Of a stretch of 64,000 nucleotides of DNA, positions 43,917 through 54,825 are shown piece after piece. The position numbers and the translations under genes were made by a program. The notes under the pieces are model-generated. The model saw only the letters and a list, made by a program, of their open reading frames with translations, had not been told where the DNA came from and searched no databases. The stretch is taken from the NCBI GenBank assembly GCA_025174535.1, contig JALBUN010000005.1, positions 434,001 to 498,000 on the forward strand, written 5' to 3'. The stretch is from Cantharellus purpuraceus (lineage: Eukaryota > Basidiomycota > Agaricomycetes > Cantharellales > Hydnaceae). How positions within the stretch are numbered: the first letter of the stretch is position 1; each line of letters begins with the position of its first letter.

Positions 43917-44456
43917 TGTTACGCACTAGGTCCGATTTGGGGTTGGAGATTGGATCGGAGGTTGGGTCAGAGGTTGGGTCAGAGGTTGGGTTGGAATTGG
44001 AGTACGTCGTGGGGGTCGGAATGGACTTGGCTTCAGCTTATGTGCTGCGCCCTCACTAATACCGGTGTCCAAGATTTCGGAGATGGAGTATGACTTATAG
44101 AGTTAGGATCGGACTTAGGAGCTAGGCATGATTCGATATTCAAACTGGGGAATGAAGTCCCCAGTCAGGCAACTTAAATACATATTTGAAATCTAATAAT
44201 AATTACTCCGGTGATGGGTCTCCGAGGCCAACGGCCTTATGTGAGTATGTCCGAGTCCGATGGGGACGGATGTCCGGGTTCCTATGGTGATGCTGATGCA
44301 TCAATCGGAACCGGAGACGGATGGGCAGAATCGGCGGTGACAATTGGACAGGAAAATGGAGACGTAGCGGTTTCCAAATGGAGTATAGATTTCATATGCG
44401 CGGGGATCTGAGGGGATCGGACGGGGATCTGGGCGTTAATGAATATAGTCATAACA
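43917..44456 (-). repeat. Family C LTR (3' LTR of element C)
   Basis: 540 bp. Contains three to four copies of a GGTTGGGTC(A/G)GA unit at 43960-43998. Confidence 0.95.
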
Positions 44457-44597
44457 GTATCTCTCCATTTAAGGCCGAGCCCCTGAGGCCTCATGTCCAT
44501 GGATTGAATAGGTGAGATGATTGGGCACAGTCGGAGTTATACTGGGGGTCTGGAGACATATAAAAGGAGGGGCATGATTGAGGTCTTATCCTCAACA

Positions 44598-46505
44598 ATG
44601 TCAAACCCTTTGGCAAGCATGAGCGTGGCCGAGCTGGAGCAGTTGCTGGCCTGACGGAAGGAAGAGGAGCAGAAATGGAAAGAGGAGGAGGAAGCAGAAT
44701 GGAGACGGAAGGAGGAGGAGGAGGCAGAACGGAGATGGAAGGAGGAGGAGGAGGCGGAACGGAGACGGAAGGAGGAGGAGGAGGCGGAACGGAGACGGAA
44801 GGAGGAGGAGGAGGCGGAACGGAGACAGAAGGAGGAGGAGGAGGAGGCGGAACGGAGACGGAAGGAGGAGGAGGAGGCGGAACGGAGACGGAAGGAGGAG
44901 GAGGAGGAGGCGGAACAGAGACGGAAGGAGGAGGAGGTGGTGGAATGGAGACGGAAGGAGGAGGAGGAGGCGGAATGGAGATGGAAGGAGGAGGAGGAGG
45001 CGGAACGGAGATGGAAGGAGGAGGAAGAGGCGGAACGGAGACAGAAGGAGGAGGAAGAGCAGCGGCGGAAAGAGGCGGCGAAAACAGAATGGAGAAGGAA
45101 AGAGGAGGAAGCGAAAGTCGAGAGGGCCCGCATGGTGAAGGAACCTGCGGCAGCGATGGAGGCTGCAAGACTGAAAGAAGTGGAGGAGCAGGCGCACGAG
45201 TTAGAGGCCACCATGGAGGTAGAGGAGGAGGTGACCGGGGCAGGGGGAACCAGCCACCCAGGAAGTCCGAGTGTGCCAATACGGCCAGGGACTCCGGAAG
45301 TGGCCATCATCTCCGTTACATGGACGGAGACGACTCGTTCGAGGACTGTCACTGTGGAGGGCTCGCCGTTACATCCACGGGCATGGCCCCTATTTGAGTT
45401 GGGGGCAGCTGAGGAAGATGATGTGGCAGAGACGGAGAGGGTGGAGGTGGAGGTGGATCCCAATGCCAATGTGGATCTCGGTGCGAATGCGGAGCCCGAG
45501 GTGGATGTTGGGATGGATGCGGAGCCGGATCCCACTTCGAATTCCTACAAGGAGATGGCTTGGGTAGCTGCGGTCGAGGCTTGCAAAAGAGCAGAGCTCT
45601 ATGCCACTACCACCAAGAAGAATCTCGATGTCGTGGTCTTTTCATTGAAGGCCTACCCGAGTGCTGATATGGAGAAGCGAGAGGCAGACCGGAGGGTCAT
45701 ATGGGGCAAGGCGGAGAGTTGCGTGTTGGCGACCCATAAGAAGGAGCTGTGTGTCACGAGGTCGGCGATCCAGCTTCGCAAGCGTGAGATGGAGAAGGCG
45801 GCAGCAGAACAGCAGGACAAGGAGGAGGAGAGGGAACGCTTGGAGGCCGCAGTGAGAAGGGGCGGACCACCCAAGTCTCTGGCTCCAACGGAGCCATTTG
45901 GCAGACCCGGCGTAACTTGCAACTTATGTCGTGATGCGGGTGTGGAGTGCGTGTGGCCTACTGGCCCAACTCGCCGACTTCGGTCCTGCAATCGTTGTCA
46001 GGGTCGGAAAGGAGGGTGTAGGATCAATGGGAAGTTCGATCCCCGGAGTCGGAGCGTCAAGCCCCGACTAGTGGTACAAGGAGGGGCAGAGAAGGAATCG
46101 GAGGGTCGTCCGACCAAAAAGAGGCGGACGGAGACGGGTGCTGTGGCAGCCGGGGGTAGCGGTGTCGGATCAGAAGGGGCGATGACCGGCGCAGGTATGG
46201 GGCACGTTTCAGCGCCCAATAGCACTGTGGGCCAGCTTATCCAGCTGGTTAACCTGCAGTTGGAGCACCTTCGGCGGATGGAGGGGTTGTTAGTAGACTT
46301 GGTGAGGACGATGAAATGGAAGGAGGTTCTGGAGGGTCATTGGACAGCTGAGTTACGTCGGTTGCGGAAGTTCATGGCCCCATTGGACAAGGATTTGGAC
46401 ATGGGAGATGAGAAGGATTGGGTGTCGGATGTAGAGAGTGATGATGAGTTGGAGATGGAGCTTGAGGTAGATAAGGGAAAGGGAAAAAGGAAACGCGATG
46501 TATAA
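44598..46505 (+). CDS. Antisense accessory ORF of element C: coiled coil plus Zn2Cys6 cluster
   Basis: Opposite strand to pol, between pol and the 3' LTR. The frame runs 44598-46505 (635 codons) with a single TGA at 44652-44654, where CGA (Arg) fits the repeat. Residues 25-150 are a Glu/Lys/Arg coiled coil of about twelve 10-residue repeats (AERRRKEEEE). An acidic middle follows. At 45918-46019 lies CNLCRDAGVEC, 12 residues, CNRCQGRKGGC: the CX2CX6CX12CX2CX6C signature of fungal GAL4-type zinc clusters. Then come basic segments (RPTKKRRTE), a helix HLRRMEGLLVDLVRTMKWKEV and a nuclear-signal-like end KGKGKRKRDV. Likely a nuclear DNA-binding protein; role in the element unknown. Homologues at 22925 and 51833. 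Confidence 0.75.
44690..45060 (+). repeat. 30-bp purine-rich coding repeat, about 12 units
   Basis: Unit CGGAACGGAGACGGAAGG plus GGA-rich remainder, coding AERRRKEEEE. Nearly all purines on plus. Open in several frames on both strands only because of the repeat. Confidence 0.95.
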
Positions 46506-46652
46506 AATAAGAATGAAAATGATTATAAATTTTGGAATGGAGAAAAATGAGGCGGAGTGATTCCTTTGGAGCTTTTGGGCAGGCATGCAATTTCCCTTGA
46601 CTTGTAATAAAATGATGATGCCAAATAATAGCATTAGCATTAGTAATTGAAC

Positions 46653-48348
46653 TTAAAGGTTCGTAAGGGGGCCAGGTTTGTCTGGATAAGCAGAGTGAAA
46701 GTCAGAGACGGATTCAGATGCGTGATCGAGTTCGGACGCGGAGATCCATGAGGATTCTTCATCGGTGCCTTCGTATCCAGTCCATTTGACTAAGTACTGG
46801 AGCTTGCACTTGTATTGACAGTTGATCTTCGAGTCCAGGATCTCCGAGATCTCATATTCATTGTCTCCTTTGATGATGATTGGGGGAGGTGGAGGTTGCG
46901 TGCGACCAGAGATCTCGTTTGTAGTGGCAGGTTCGAGCATTGATATATGGAAGACCGGATGAACTGCTCGGAAGTGGTCCAGGAGGCGGAGGGTGAAAGA
47001 CCTGCTGCCCACGTGAGCAATGACCTCATAAGGACCTAAGTATTTCTCAGAGAGTTTCTTTGATGGATGGGTGGTCCGGAAGTGTTCAGCCTTAACGAAT
47101 ACTTTGTCTCCGATTTGCAGGTCCGGAGCTGGAATGCGGCGTCGGTCTGTGGAGACTTGATATTGTTTCTGAGCATCGGAGATGGTCTCTCGGAGATGTT
47201 GGTGTAGTTGATCGAGGTCGGTTACGAATTGGCAGGCTTTGGTGGAGGCAAGTTCTTTTTCAGGGTGGATGGAGATGTTCGGATGGTAGCCTTTATTAGC
47301 AAAGAACGGAGAGATGCCGGTAGTCGCGTTTGGAGCGTTGTTGTAGGCAAACTCTGTGATCGGAAGTAGATCAGCCCAGTTGTCTTGTTGATAGTTACAA
47401 TAAATTTGGAGATATTGTTCTAGGGACTGATTCATTTGTTCTGTTGTCCATCTCCTTCAGGGTGGTATTTGGAGGTGAAATGGGGCTTCATGTCGAGAGC
47501 CTTTCCTAATGTGCGGAAGAAGGAGGATATGAACTCCGAGCCCCGATTGGACGTGACATGCGATGGGACTCCGTGTTTAGAGAATATGTGGAGAACAAAC
47601 AATTTAGCTAGTGAGGCGGAGGTGATGGTGTCATGCGTCGGAATGAATAGGGACTGTTTGGTGAACCTGTCGACAACCACAAGTATGGTGTCATATCCGA
47701 GCAATGGGGGGAGCTTCTCTATGAAATCCATGGAGATGGAGTTCCATGGTTGCTCCAGGATCAGAAGTTGCTTAAGCATTCCGTAGGGTTTGTGCCTTTG
47801 CAATTTTGAGCGCATACACGTGGTACAGGAGTTACAGTAGTGTTGAATGTATTCCCGCATTTTTGGCCATACGTAGTCTCGTTGGATTAATCCTTGTGTG
47901 CGATTTTGCCCGAAGTGGCCGGAGATCGGGTGATCATGATAATACTGCAAAATTCAGAGTCGGAGGCCATTGGCATCGGGGATGTATATCCGGTTGTTGT
48001 GTCGGAGGTGCCCTTCAGGGTCAAGTGACCATTTCGGATCGGAAGGGTTGTCCAAGTGTTTAACTGCAACAGGATCAGATTGGAGTGATGAGCGGATGTC
48101 GGAGTGGAGTTGGTTGATGTCCATAATGGTGACAGCTCGGAGGGTGGGAGTCATGAGGGTGGATGCTCGTAGGGATGATGCCAGCTGCTCATTAGTGGAT
48201 GAAAGTTGTGTGGGTTTACATTGGCATAGTCGCTACTCCCCTCTTTAGGGTAGACGTCCCAGCGTCTAGTTAACGTGTCGGGCTTTGCTCTGAGTCGACC
48301 TGGATAGAAACGGATAATGAGATTGAACTGAGATAGGTATTTGTACCA
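46653..48348 (-). pseudogene. Element C pol: integrase and chromodomain
   Basis: Integrase segments are 47432-47950 (zinc region HDHPISGHFGQN and CTTCMRSK; core [20 protein letters not shown]) and 46653-47435 (QDNWADLLPITEFAYNNAPN; GDKVFVKAEHFRTTHPSKKL; chromodomain LQYLVKWTGYEGTDEESSWI; end PDKPGPLTNL). Breaks: a TGA near 48349 where W is expected, a frame change near 47952, and a shift near 47435. Each is a single small lesion, so this copy was recently active or can nearly be read through. The pol stop at 46653 faces the antisense ORF stop at 46505, 147 bp apart. Confidence 0.9.
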
Positions 48349-49338
48349 TCAGACCTGTCTCCGGGTGAGCAGTTTTGTTGTGGAGAAGTATTCCAAGTTC
48401 TTGTGGTCAGTTATGACATCCACTGGATCGGAGGGACCCTCAAGGTAGTGTCTCCATATCCGGAAGGCTTCATATATGGCAAGGAGCTCTTTGTCATGGA
48501 CGTCATAGTTCAGTTCGGGGGGCGTAAATGTATGCGAGTGAAAAGCGATCGGGTGGACTTGTCCATCGTCCAGAGAGATGATGGACAGGATCGCGGCAAG
48601 TGCATAGTCGGAGGTGTCGGTCTCTAATAGGATGGGAACGTCTGGAACCCAATGAGTCAGTATCGGAGCGGAAGTAAAGGCCTTTTTCAAGGTCTCAAAA
48701 CTCTGTCTACATTTGTCAGTGAAATTCCATTGGATACCCTTCCTAGTGAGTCGGGTGAGCAGAACAGTGATATTGGAGTAACCGTGAATAAAGCGGTGGT
48801 GGAAGTTGGCGAACCCAAGGAAGGACTGTACATCCTTGACTTTCCAGGGTTCTGGCCATTCCTGTATGGCTTTGATTTTGTCATCGGACATTGTCAATCC
48901 TGCCGGGGAGAGGATATAGCCTAGGTATTCGACCGAGTCGGAGTGGAATTCACATTTGTCAGCACGGGCGAAGAGGCCATGCTTTTGGAGACGTCGGAAG
49001 GTGACCTTCGCCCGATCGGATGTGAATGCGTCGGGGTGGTTGCGGAAATTCAACCGGCATTGCACCAAGAACGACTGGAGTTTGTGTGGATCGGAGCCAT
49101 CGAATGGGTCGGGTTCTCGGACCTTGGTCCGGGACTTAGGGGCTTGTGGGTTACGGATGCTGCTAGCGAGCAGGGAGATGGCTTGCGCCAGATTTGGAGA
49201 GGGCAGGGTGTCGTCTTCTTCATTGACAGCCTCTATGTGGTCCGTCGGTTCCTCGACGACCTCAGGGATGGTGTCAATGCTGGGGGCAGGTACCTCGACG
49301 ATTCGTGCACGTTCAGAATTGGTGGTGGATCGTGGCAT
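48349..49338 (-). CDS. Element C gag-RT fusion (internal deletion), RNase H
   Basis: ATG 49338 (MPRSTTNSERARIVEVPAP), 33 bp inside the 5' LTR border. About the first 115 residues are gag (REPDPFDGSDPHKLQSFLVQ, CRLNFRNHPDAFTSDRAKVT), then at about 49000 the frame passes without interruption into the end of RT (RRLQKHGLFARADKCEFHSD, VEYLGYILSP) and RNase H (LLETDTSDYALAAILS, YDVHDKELLAIYEAF). D2 gag continues at this point with ALSDLKGTALDWFEP, so the rest of gag, the protease and the RT catalytic half (YLDD) are deleted. The fusion is in frame for about 330 codons. Confidence 0.9.
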   Translation of the reverse strand: MPRSTTNSERARIVEVPAPSIDTIPEVVEEPTDHIEAVNEEDDTLPSPNLAQAISLLASSIRNPQAPKSRTKVREPDPFDGSDPHKLQSFLVQCRLNFRNHPDAFTSDRAKVTFRRLQKHGLFARADKCEFHSDSVEYLGYILSPAGLTMSDDKIKAIQEWPEPWKVKDVQSFLGFANFHHRFIHGYSNITVLLTRLTRKGIQWNFTDKCRQSFETLKKAFTSAPILTHWVPDVPILLETDTSDYALAAILSIISLDDGQVHPIAFHSHTFTPPELNYDVHDKELLAIYEAFRIWRHYLEGPSDPVDVITDHKNLEYFSTTKLLTRRQV

Positions 49339-49370
49339 TGGTAGGAGTGAGTATGGCAGTTTGAATATAC

Positions 49371-49946
49371 TGTTACGCACTAGGTCCAATTTGGCGTCAG
49401 AGATTGGATTGGAGGTTGGGTTGGAGGTTGGGTTGGAGGTTGGGTTGGAGGTTGGGTTGGAGGTTGGGTTGGAGGTTGGGTTGGAGTCGGAGTACGTCGT
49501 GGGGGTCGGAACAGACTTGGCTTCAGCTTATGTGCTGCGCCCTCACTAATACCGGTGTCTGAGATTTTGGAGACGGAGTACGACTTAGAGAGTTAGGATC
49601 GGACTTAGGAGCTAGGTGTGATTCGATATTCGAACTGGGGAATGAAGTCCCCAGTCAGGCAACTTAAATACATATTTGAAATCTAATAATAATTACTCCG
49701 GTGATGGGTCTCCGAGGCCAACGGCCTTACGTGAGTATGTCCGAGTCCAATGGGGACGGATGTCCGGGTTCCTATGGTGATGCTGATGCATCAATCGGAA
49801 CCGGAGATGGATGGGCGGAATCGGCGGTGACAATTGGACAGGAAAATGGAGACGTAGCGGTTTCCAAATGGAGTATAGATTTCATATGTGCGGGGATCTG
49901 AGAGGATCAGACGGGGATCTGGGCATTAATGAATATAGTCATAACA
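49371..49946 (-). repeat. Family C LTR (5' LTR of element C)
   Basis: 576 bp. Differs from the partner LTR mainly by an expanded GGTTGGGTTGGA array at 49408-49487. Confidence 0.95.
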
Positions 49947-49951
49947 AGTGG

Positions 49952-50403
49952 GTTTCATGCTGCTCTGTGCTGCACAATGCCCTGGTAGGTATTGCTACTT
50001 CTACTTGTGCTTGTTTCTTGAGCACATTTCTTCCCTTTAGGAACATTAGAGGCAGTTACTGACTGTCTCCTTCTTTCTTTTCTTATCAAAGAACCACTCA
50101 ATGAGGGGTTCTTGTTTGACAGATGATCTATTGTATGATCATCTGTGTGGTCTTGTGACTGTGATGACTCTCTCCTAGAGTCTTCCTTATGAGAAGTCCC
50201 TACAACTTCTCTAGGATCTAGCTCCCCTTCATGGGAGCTTCTACTGCTGGCTATGTGCTGCTGTTCATCATTTATGATGTCCTGGGCACTGCCAGCATGA
50301 CTCACTCTACTTTGAGTCATCATTATGATGACTCCTTCTCTTCTACTTCTGTAGACTAACTAGGTTAGTCTACTAGTTGCTCACTTGTGTGAGCAACTGG
50401 GGG
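49952..50403 (-). pseudogene. Family A gag, copy A2, right part, and leader
   Basis: Matches A1 2905-3351. The segment ending at 50323 codes the Ser/Arg-rich gag start. 50355-50400 is the leader with two hairpins. Confidence 0.8.
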
Positions 50404-50775
50404 AATTGGTATATGTCTGTACACCAGCAACAGCTGGTTTTCTAGCACTGGCTAAAAAACTTCAATAAGGAGGAAGAATCAACTGGATTCTTCCTCTGGA
50501 AGTTCAAAAATGTGTAAGGTTGTGACTTAGTTCACACTGACACAGAACTCAACCAGATTTTATTGGTTGTGCTATGAGCAATGTGAGTTACTTCTAACTA
50601 CATGTGGACCCACACATATACTAGGGTCCACTGATTATATAATAACTGTATATATGCACCCCATGGGCATACATAGCTACCAAGAAAGCAGCATTCCTTA
50701 AGGTAATACTATAGACACTAATACACTCATATATTTATATTATTCCACCATGAGTAAGTACCTAGAGTACTTACA
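50404..50775 (-). repeat. Family A LTR (A2)
   Basis: Collinear with 3352-3728; its distal TG is mutated to AA. Right end TTACTTACA-like (TAGAGTACTTACA) abuts element L. Confidence 0.85.
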
Positions 50776-51650
50776 CTCAGAGTTCATGTCCTCTTTTTTT
50801 CTGAACATTAGGAAAGGTCTTCAACATGAAGCTTCCCTTCACCTTCAGTTATCATCCCAAAGGAGACAGACAAATAGAACACATGAATCAGTCCCTGGAA
50901 CAATATCTCTGTGTCTATTGTAACTATCAACAAGACAACTGGGCTGATCTACTTCCAATCACAGAGTTTGCCTACAGCAATGCTCCAAATGCAACTACTG
51001 GCATCTCACTCTTCTTTGCTAACAAAGGCTACTACCCAAACATCTCCATTCACCCTAAGAAGGAACTCACCTCTACCAAAGCCTGCCAATTCATGACCAA
51101 CCTCAACCAACTACACCAACATCTCTGAAACCATCTCCAATGCCCAGAAATGATACTGAGTCTTTGCAGACTGACACTGTGCCTCAGCTCCAGAAATGCA
51201 GATCAGAAACAAGGTATTTGTCAAGGCTGAACATTTCTGGAGCATCCATCTATCCAAGAAACTCTCCAAGAAATTCTCAGGTCCTTATGAGGTCATCACC
51301 TGTGCCAGTAGTAGGTCTTTCACCCTCCAACTTCTTGACCACTTCCAAGCAGTTCATCTGGTTTTTCACATATCAATGCTTGAATCTGCTATCATGAACA
51401 AGATTCCCAGTCACACCCAATCTTCACCTCCAATCATCATTGAAGGAGACAACAAATATGAGATATCCAAGATTCTCAACTTGAAGATTGATTGTCAATA
51501 CCAGTACCTAGTCAAATGGACTAGATATGAAGGCACCAATGAAGAGTCTTCATAGATCTCCACATCCAAACCTTATCATGCATCCAAATCTGTCTCTGAT
51601 TTTGATTCTGCTTATCCAAATAAACCAGGTCTGCTCACAAATCTTTAAGT
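50776..51650 (+). pseudogene. Element L integrase C-terminus and chromodomain (C/K family)
   Basis: 50826-51128 is the integrase C-terminal part (MNQSLEQYLCVYCNYQQDNW, LPITEFAYSNAPNATTGISL). After a shift, 51196-51555 gives NKVFVKAEHFWSIHLSKKLS and the chromodomain start (YQYLVKWTRYEGTNEESS), ending with a stop in place of Trp. The rest of L was displaced when A2 inserted at 50775. CpG-poor and inactive. Confidence 0.9.
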
Positions 51651-51832
51651 TTATAATCAACTCCAATCCTATTATTTTGCATTATCCTTTTTTATGACAT
51701 TGACAGAAAAAACCACAAGTCAATCTGATCTCCAAAAACACTGCCCTAAATGAACTTCATCTTTAAAATTTATAAGCCCATCTCATTATTTTGTAGTCCA
51801 CCCCAAAATTATTTTCAAAACCCATTTTATTT

Positions 51833-52650
51833 CTACAAGTTATACATCCCACTTCTGTTTTCCCTTCCCCTTGTCCACCTCAGCTTCTGTCTCCAACTCA
51901 CTATCATCTTACACATCTGACACCCAGTCCTTTTCATCCTCCATATATGAATCAATGTGCATAAGGGAAAAGTGCTTATGCAATCAGTGCAGCTCTGCGG
52001 TCCATCATCCTTCAAGGACCTCTCTCCACTTCATGGACTTCACTAAGTCCACCAGCAACCCCTCAGTCTGCCAGAGGTGCTCTGACTGCAGACTGACCGG
52101 CTTTATAAGCTGGACTAAGGTATTGTTGGGTGCTGTAACACACTCCATACCTGCACTGATTGTCACCCCTTCTAAGCCAATACCACTCCCTTCAGCTGCA
52201 ATGGCACTCCTCTCTGTCTGCTGTCTTTTTGTCAGATGCTCCCCTGACTCCTTCTCCATCTCTCCTTGTGCCACTGGCTGGGGTTTCACACTCTGGCTCT
52301 GAGGGTCAAACTTCCCTTTGATCCTGCACCCTTCTTTCCAATCCCAACATCACTTGCAGGATTGAAGTCACCAGGTTGGGCCAGTAGGCCACATACATTG
52401 AATGCCCACATCATGACACAAGTTGTATACAACACAGGGTCCACCAAATGGCTCCACCAGAGCTGGAGCCTTGGGTTGTCCACTTCTTTTCAATACAGCC
52501 TCCAAGTTTTCCCTCTCCTCCTCCTTGTCCTGTTGTTCCACCACAGCCTTCTCTATCTTGTGCTCATAGAGCCTAATTGCCAACCTGGCAACATGCAACT
52601 CCTTACAAGTTGCTACTAGTTGGTCTTCCACCTTATGTCATATCACCCTC
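51833..52650 (-). pseudogene. Antisense accessory ORF of element L (Zn2Cys6 type)
   Basis: Opposite strand to the L pol, 180 bp beyond its end, the same arrangement as in C and D2. The 52368-52631 segment (LVATCKELHVARLAIRLYEH, VEQQDKEEERENLEAV, VVYNLCHDVGIQCMWPTGPT) and 52005-52289 (HLTKRQQTE, HLWQTEGLLVDLVKSMKWRE) align along their whole length with C. The first Cys of the cluster is Tyr, and stops and shifts separate the pieces. Inactive. Confidence 0.75.
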
Positions 52651-52680
52651 CACTCCTCTTCACACTTCACTGTGGCCTCA

Positions 52681-52950
52681 TGTAAGTACCCTAGGTATTT
52701 ACTTATGGTAAAATATTATAGATATATATATATATATATGCATGTATTTGTATCTACAGCATTCCCTTAAGGAGTGCTGCTTCTTGGTAGCTATATGCAC
52801 CCATGGGGTACATATATACAGTTATTATATAATCAGTGGACCCAAGTATATGTGTGGGTCCATGTGTAGTTAGAAGAACTTAGATTTTGCACATAGCACA
52901 ACCAATATATCTTGGTTGAGTTCTGTGTCAGTGTGAACTAAGTCCAACCT
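52681..52950 (+). repeat. Inverted family A LTR fragment (A4)
   Basis: Starts TGTAAGTACCCTAGG, follows A LTR in reverse orientation to about GTCCAACC. Includes an (AT)n run at about 52722-52740. Confidence 0.85.
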
Positions 52951-53998
52951 TACAGTAGTCTTTGTTAGCAAAGAAGGGCAAGATACCAGTAGTTGCATTT
53001 GGAGCATTGTTGTAGACAAACTCTGTAATTGAAGGTAGATCAGCCTAGTGGTCTTGTTGATAGTTACAATAGACTCAGAGATATTGTTCCAGGGATGGAT
53101 TCATGTGTTCCATTTGTCTGTCTCCTTGTTAAGTGCTGGTACACAGGGTTCAAAGGAGTAACTGGAGTTTAGATGCTAGTGATAAGAGGAGGGGACTTTA
53201 CTGTTCTAGTTCAACTGGAGACAGAGGGGAGCAATAACTATTGAGTTGGATCGAGTGGACTTGGCTTCAACTTGTGTGTTGCACTCCCTTGGATTGTCAG
53301 TCGAATATTTCAGATTTCAGAGGTATGGAGTTGGATCAAGGATCTGGAGTTCAACTTGTCAAGAAGTGTCCTGTCAAGAAACTAGCAACCAGAATGAAAC
53401 TTAGTCAATATATGAACTGCTGTAACATACAGAGTAGCCTGTATAAGTGTGTAAAGAATTGAATGATAAAACTAAAAATGATAGGACAATAAGATGGATA
53501 TGGAATACAACATAGAGAGGAGTTTGGAGTCCAGACTCAAGTCCAAACTAATACTAATCAATATAAAAGTAATGGTTATTGTAACCCATATTAAGGAAAC
53601 TACTTATTAAGAGAACAATAAATGGAGTTCAGGGTTGCTGGAGGTGGAGTAGATAGGGGTGGAGTAGATGGAGTTGGAGATGGAGTCTGGAGATCAGACT
53701 TGGTGTTACAGAATATAACACTCCTTTGGGATGATAACTGGAGGTGAAGTGAAGCTTCATGTTGAGGGCCTTTTCTAATGTTCAGAAGAAGGAGGACATG
53801 AACTTCAAGCCCCAGATGTCAGAGTGGAGTTGGTCAATGTCCATGATGGTGATAGCTCAGAGTGTAGGAGTCATGAGGGTGGATGCTCATAGAGATGATG
53901 CCAGCTGCTCATTAGTGAACACAGGGCAAACATTATGTAGGTTTACAGTGGCATAGTTGCTACTTCCCTCTTTAGGGCAGATGTCCCAGTGTAAGTTG
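52951..53998 (-). pseudogene. Gypsy integrase relic M (C/K family), split by LTR B4
   Basis: 52953-53126 and 53721-53998 read on minus as integrase parts matching element C (47280-47480 and 48080-48250), with an internal deletion at about 53812. Heavily CpG-depleted. Confidence 0.75.
53127..53720. repeat. Family B solo LTR (B4)
   Basis: TGTTAAGTGCTGG ... AATATAACA, 594 bp, with perfect target duplication CTCCT at 53122-53126 and 53721-53725. Confidence 0.95.
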
Positions 53999-54811
53999 GT
54001 GTCTTAGTTCACACTGTTACACAGAACTCAACCAAGTTTATTGATTGTATAGTATGGTAGTTTACTACGTTCTGCCTACTATATGTGGACCCACATGTGT
54101 ACTTGGGTCCACTGGCTTACATAATAACTATACATATGCACCCATAGGGTGCATATATCTATTAAGAAGACAGCATTCATTAATGGATTAATTATAACTA
54201 TATAATTATATACTATAGTAAGTAAGCACCTTGGATGCTTGTTCAGAAATACATCAAATATGTATATACAACCCATTTCCTCAAATTTTATATAATATAC
54301 TTATATTAAAACATATTTTGATATTTCATACATGATTCTCAAAAATAATTCTTTTTTTTCATTCACCAGTGGCAACTGCTTCAAGGGAACATTCTACTCC
54401 TGCTACACTTGATTTCTTTCACTCATTCTTTCTTGTACTATACTGGTCAAATAATCTAATGTACCTTCAATCCTCACCTGGCATTTGTCTAAATATTCTC
54501 TATTATACCAATAATATTAATATATATATCACTGTTATATTCATATAAATAATTATGTTCATCCATAACAAACATCTTATCTTTTAAAGTTTATTAAAAT
54601 ATGAAATATATATTTATATTTATAAAAATTTAAGATATCCAAAAAAAACTCAGATATCCAAAATCTTTAAAGATATCCAGATTGTAACTCCCTATTTTTA
54701 TGATCATTATTAAAATTCTGATGTATTTCTCATATATTCTGATGTACATCTTGTATACATCAGAATATTGTATAACAGCATCATTCTGAACAAGTGTCTT
54801 GGGTACTTACA
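53999..54811 (-). repeat. Family A LTR (3' LTR of A3), interrupted by solo terminal repeat
   Basis: Left-truncated LTR from about 53999 to 54233, resuming 54799-54811 (GGGTACTTACA). The insertion sits in the terminal palindrome of the LTR. Confidence 0.85.
54234..54798 (+). mobile_element. Solo 565-bp copy of the transposon terminal repeat
   Basis: Starts GATGCTTGTTC, ends GAACAAGTGTC, flanked by TTG at 54231-54233 and 54799-54801. Same length as TDR-L and TDR-R but diverged at many sites. Either an independent MITE or the product of recombination between two terminal repeats. Confidence 0.9.
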
Positions 54812-54825
54812 CCCTCCCTTTTTTG
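54812..54825 (-). promoter_or_regulatory. Polypurine tract of A3
   Basis: The minus strand reads CAAAAAAGGGAGGG directly before the LTR start TGTAAG, the expected primer for plus-strand DNA synthesis. This fixes the orientation of A3. Confidence 0.7.

Larger units (their letters stand above)
43917..49946 (-). mobile_element. Complete Ty3/gypsy element C (6.0 kb, internally deleted)
   Basis: LTRs at 43917-44456 and 49371-49946, both TGTTACGCACTAGG ... CATAACA, with target duplication AGTGG at 43912-43916 and 49947-49951. It interrupts family A gag precisely. Coding on minus: gag-RT fusion, RNase H, integrase, chromodomain. On plus: the antisense ORF 44598-46505. It is rich in CpG compared with its neighbours, so it is the youngest gypsy copy here. 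The gag-RT deletion makes it non-autonomous. Confidence 0.95.

Noticed and set aside
44491..45535. Open minus-strand frames of 198-332 codons, rich in Pro/Ser/Leu
   Set aside because: They are produced by the 30-bp purine repeat, which is open in all frames; the plus frame has the conserved zinc cluster and homologues.
52722..52740. (AT)n run as a possible regulatory element
   Set aside because: Simple microsatellite inside a decayed LTR, absent from other A LTRs.
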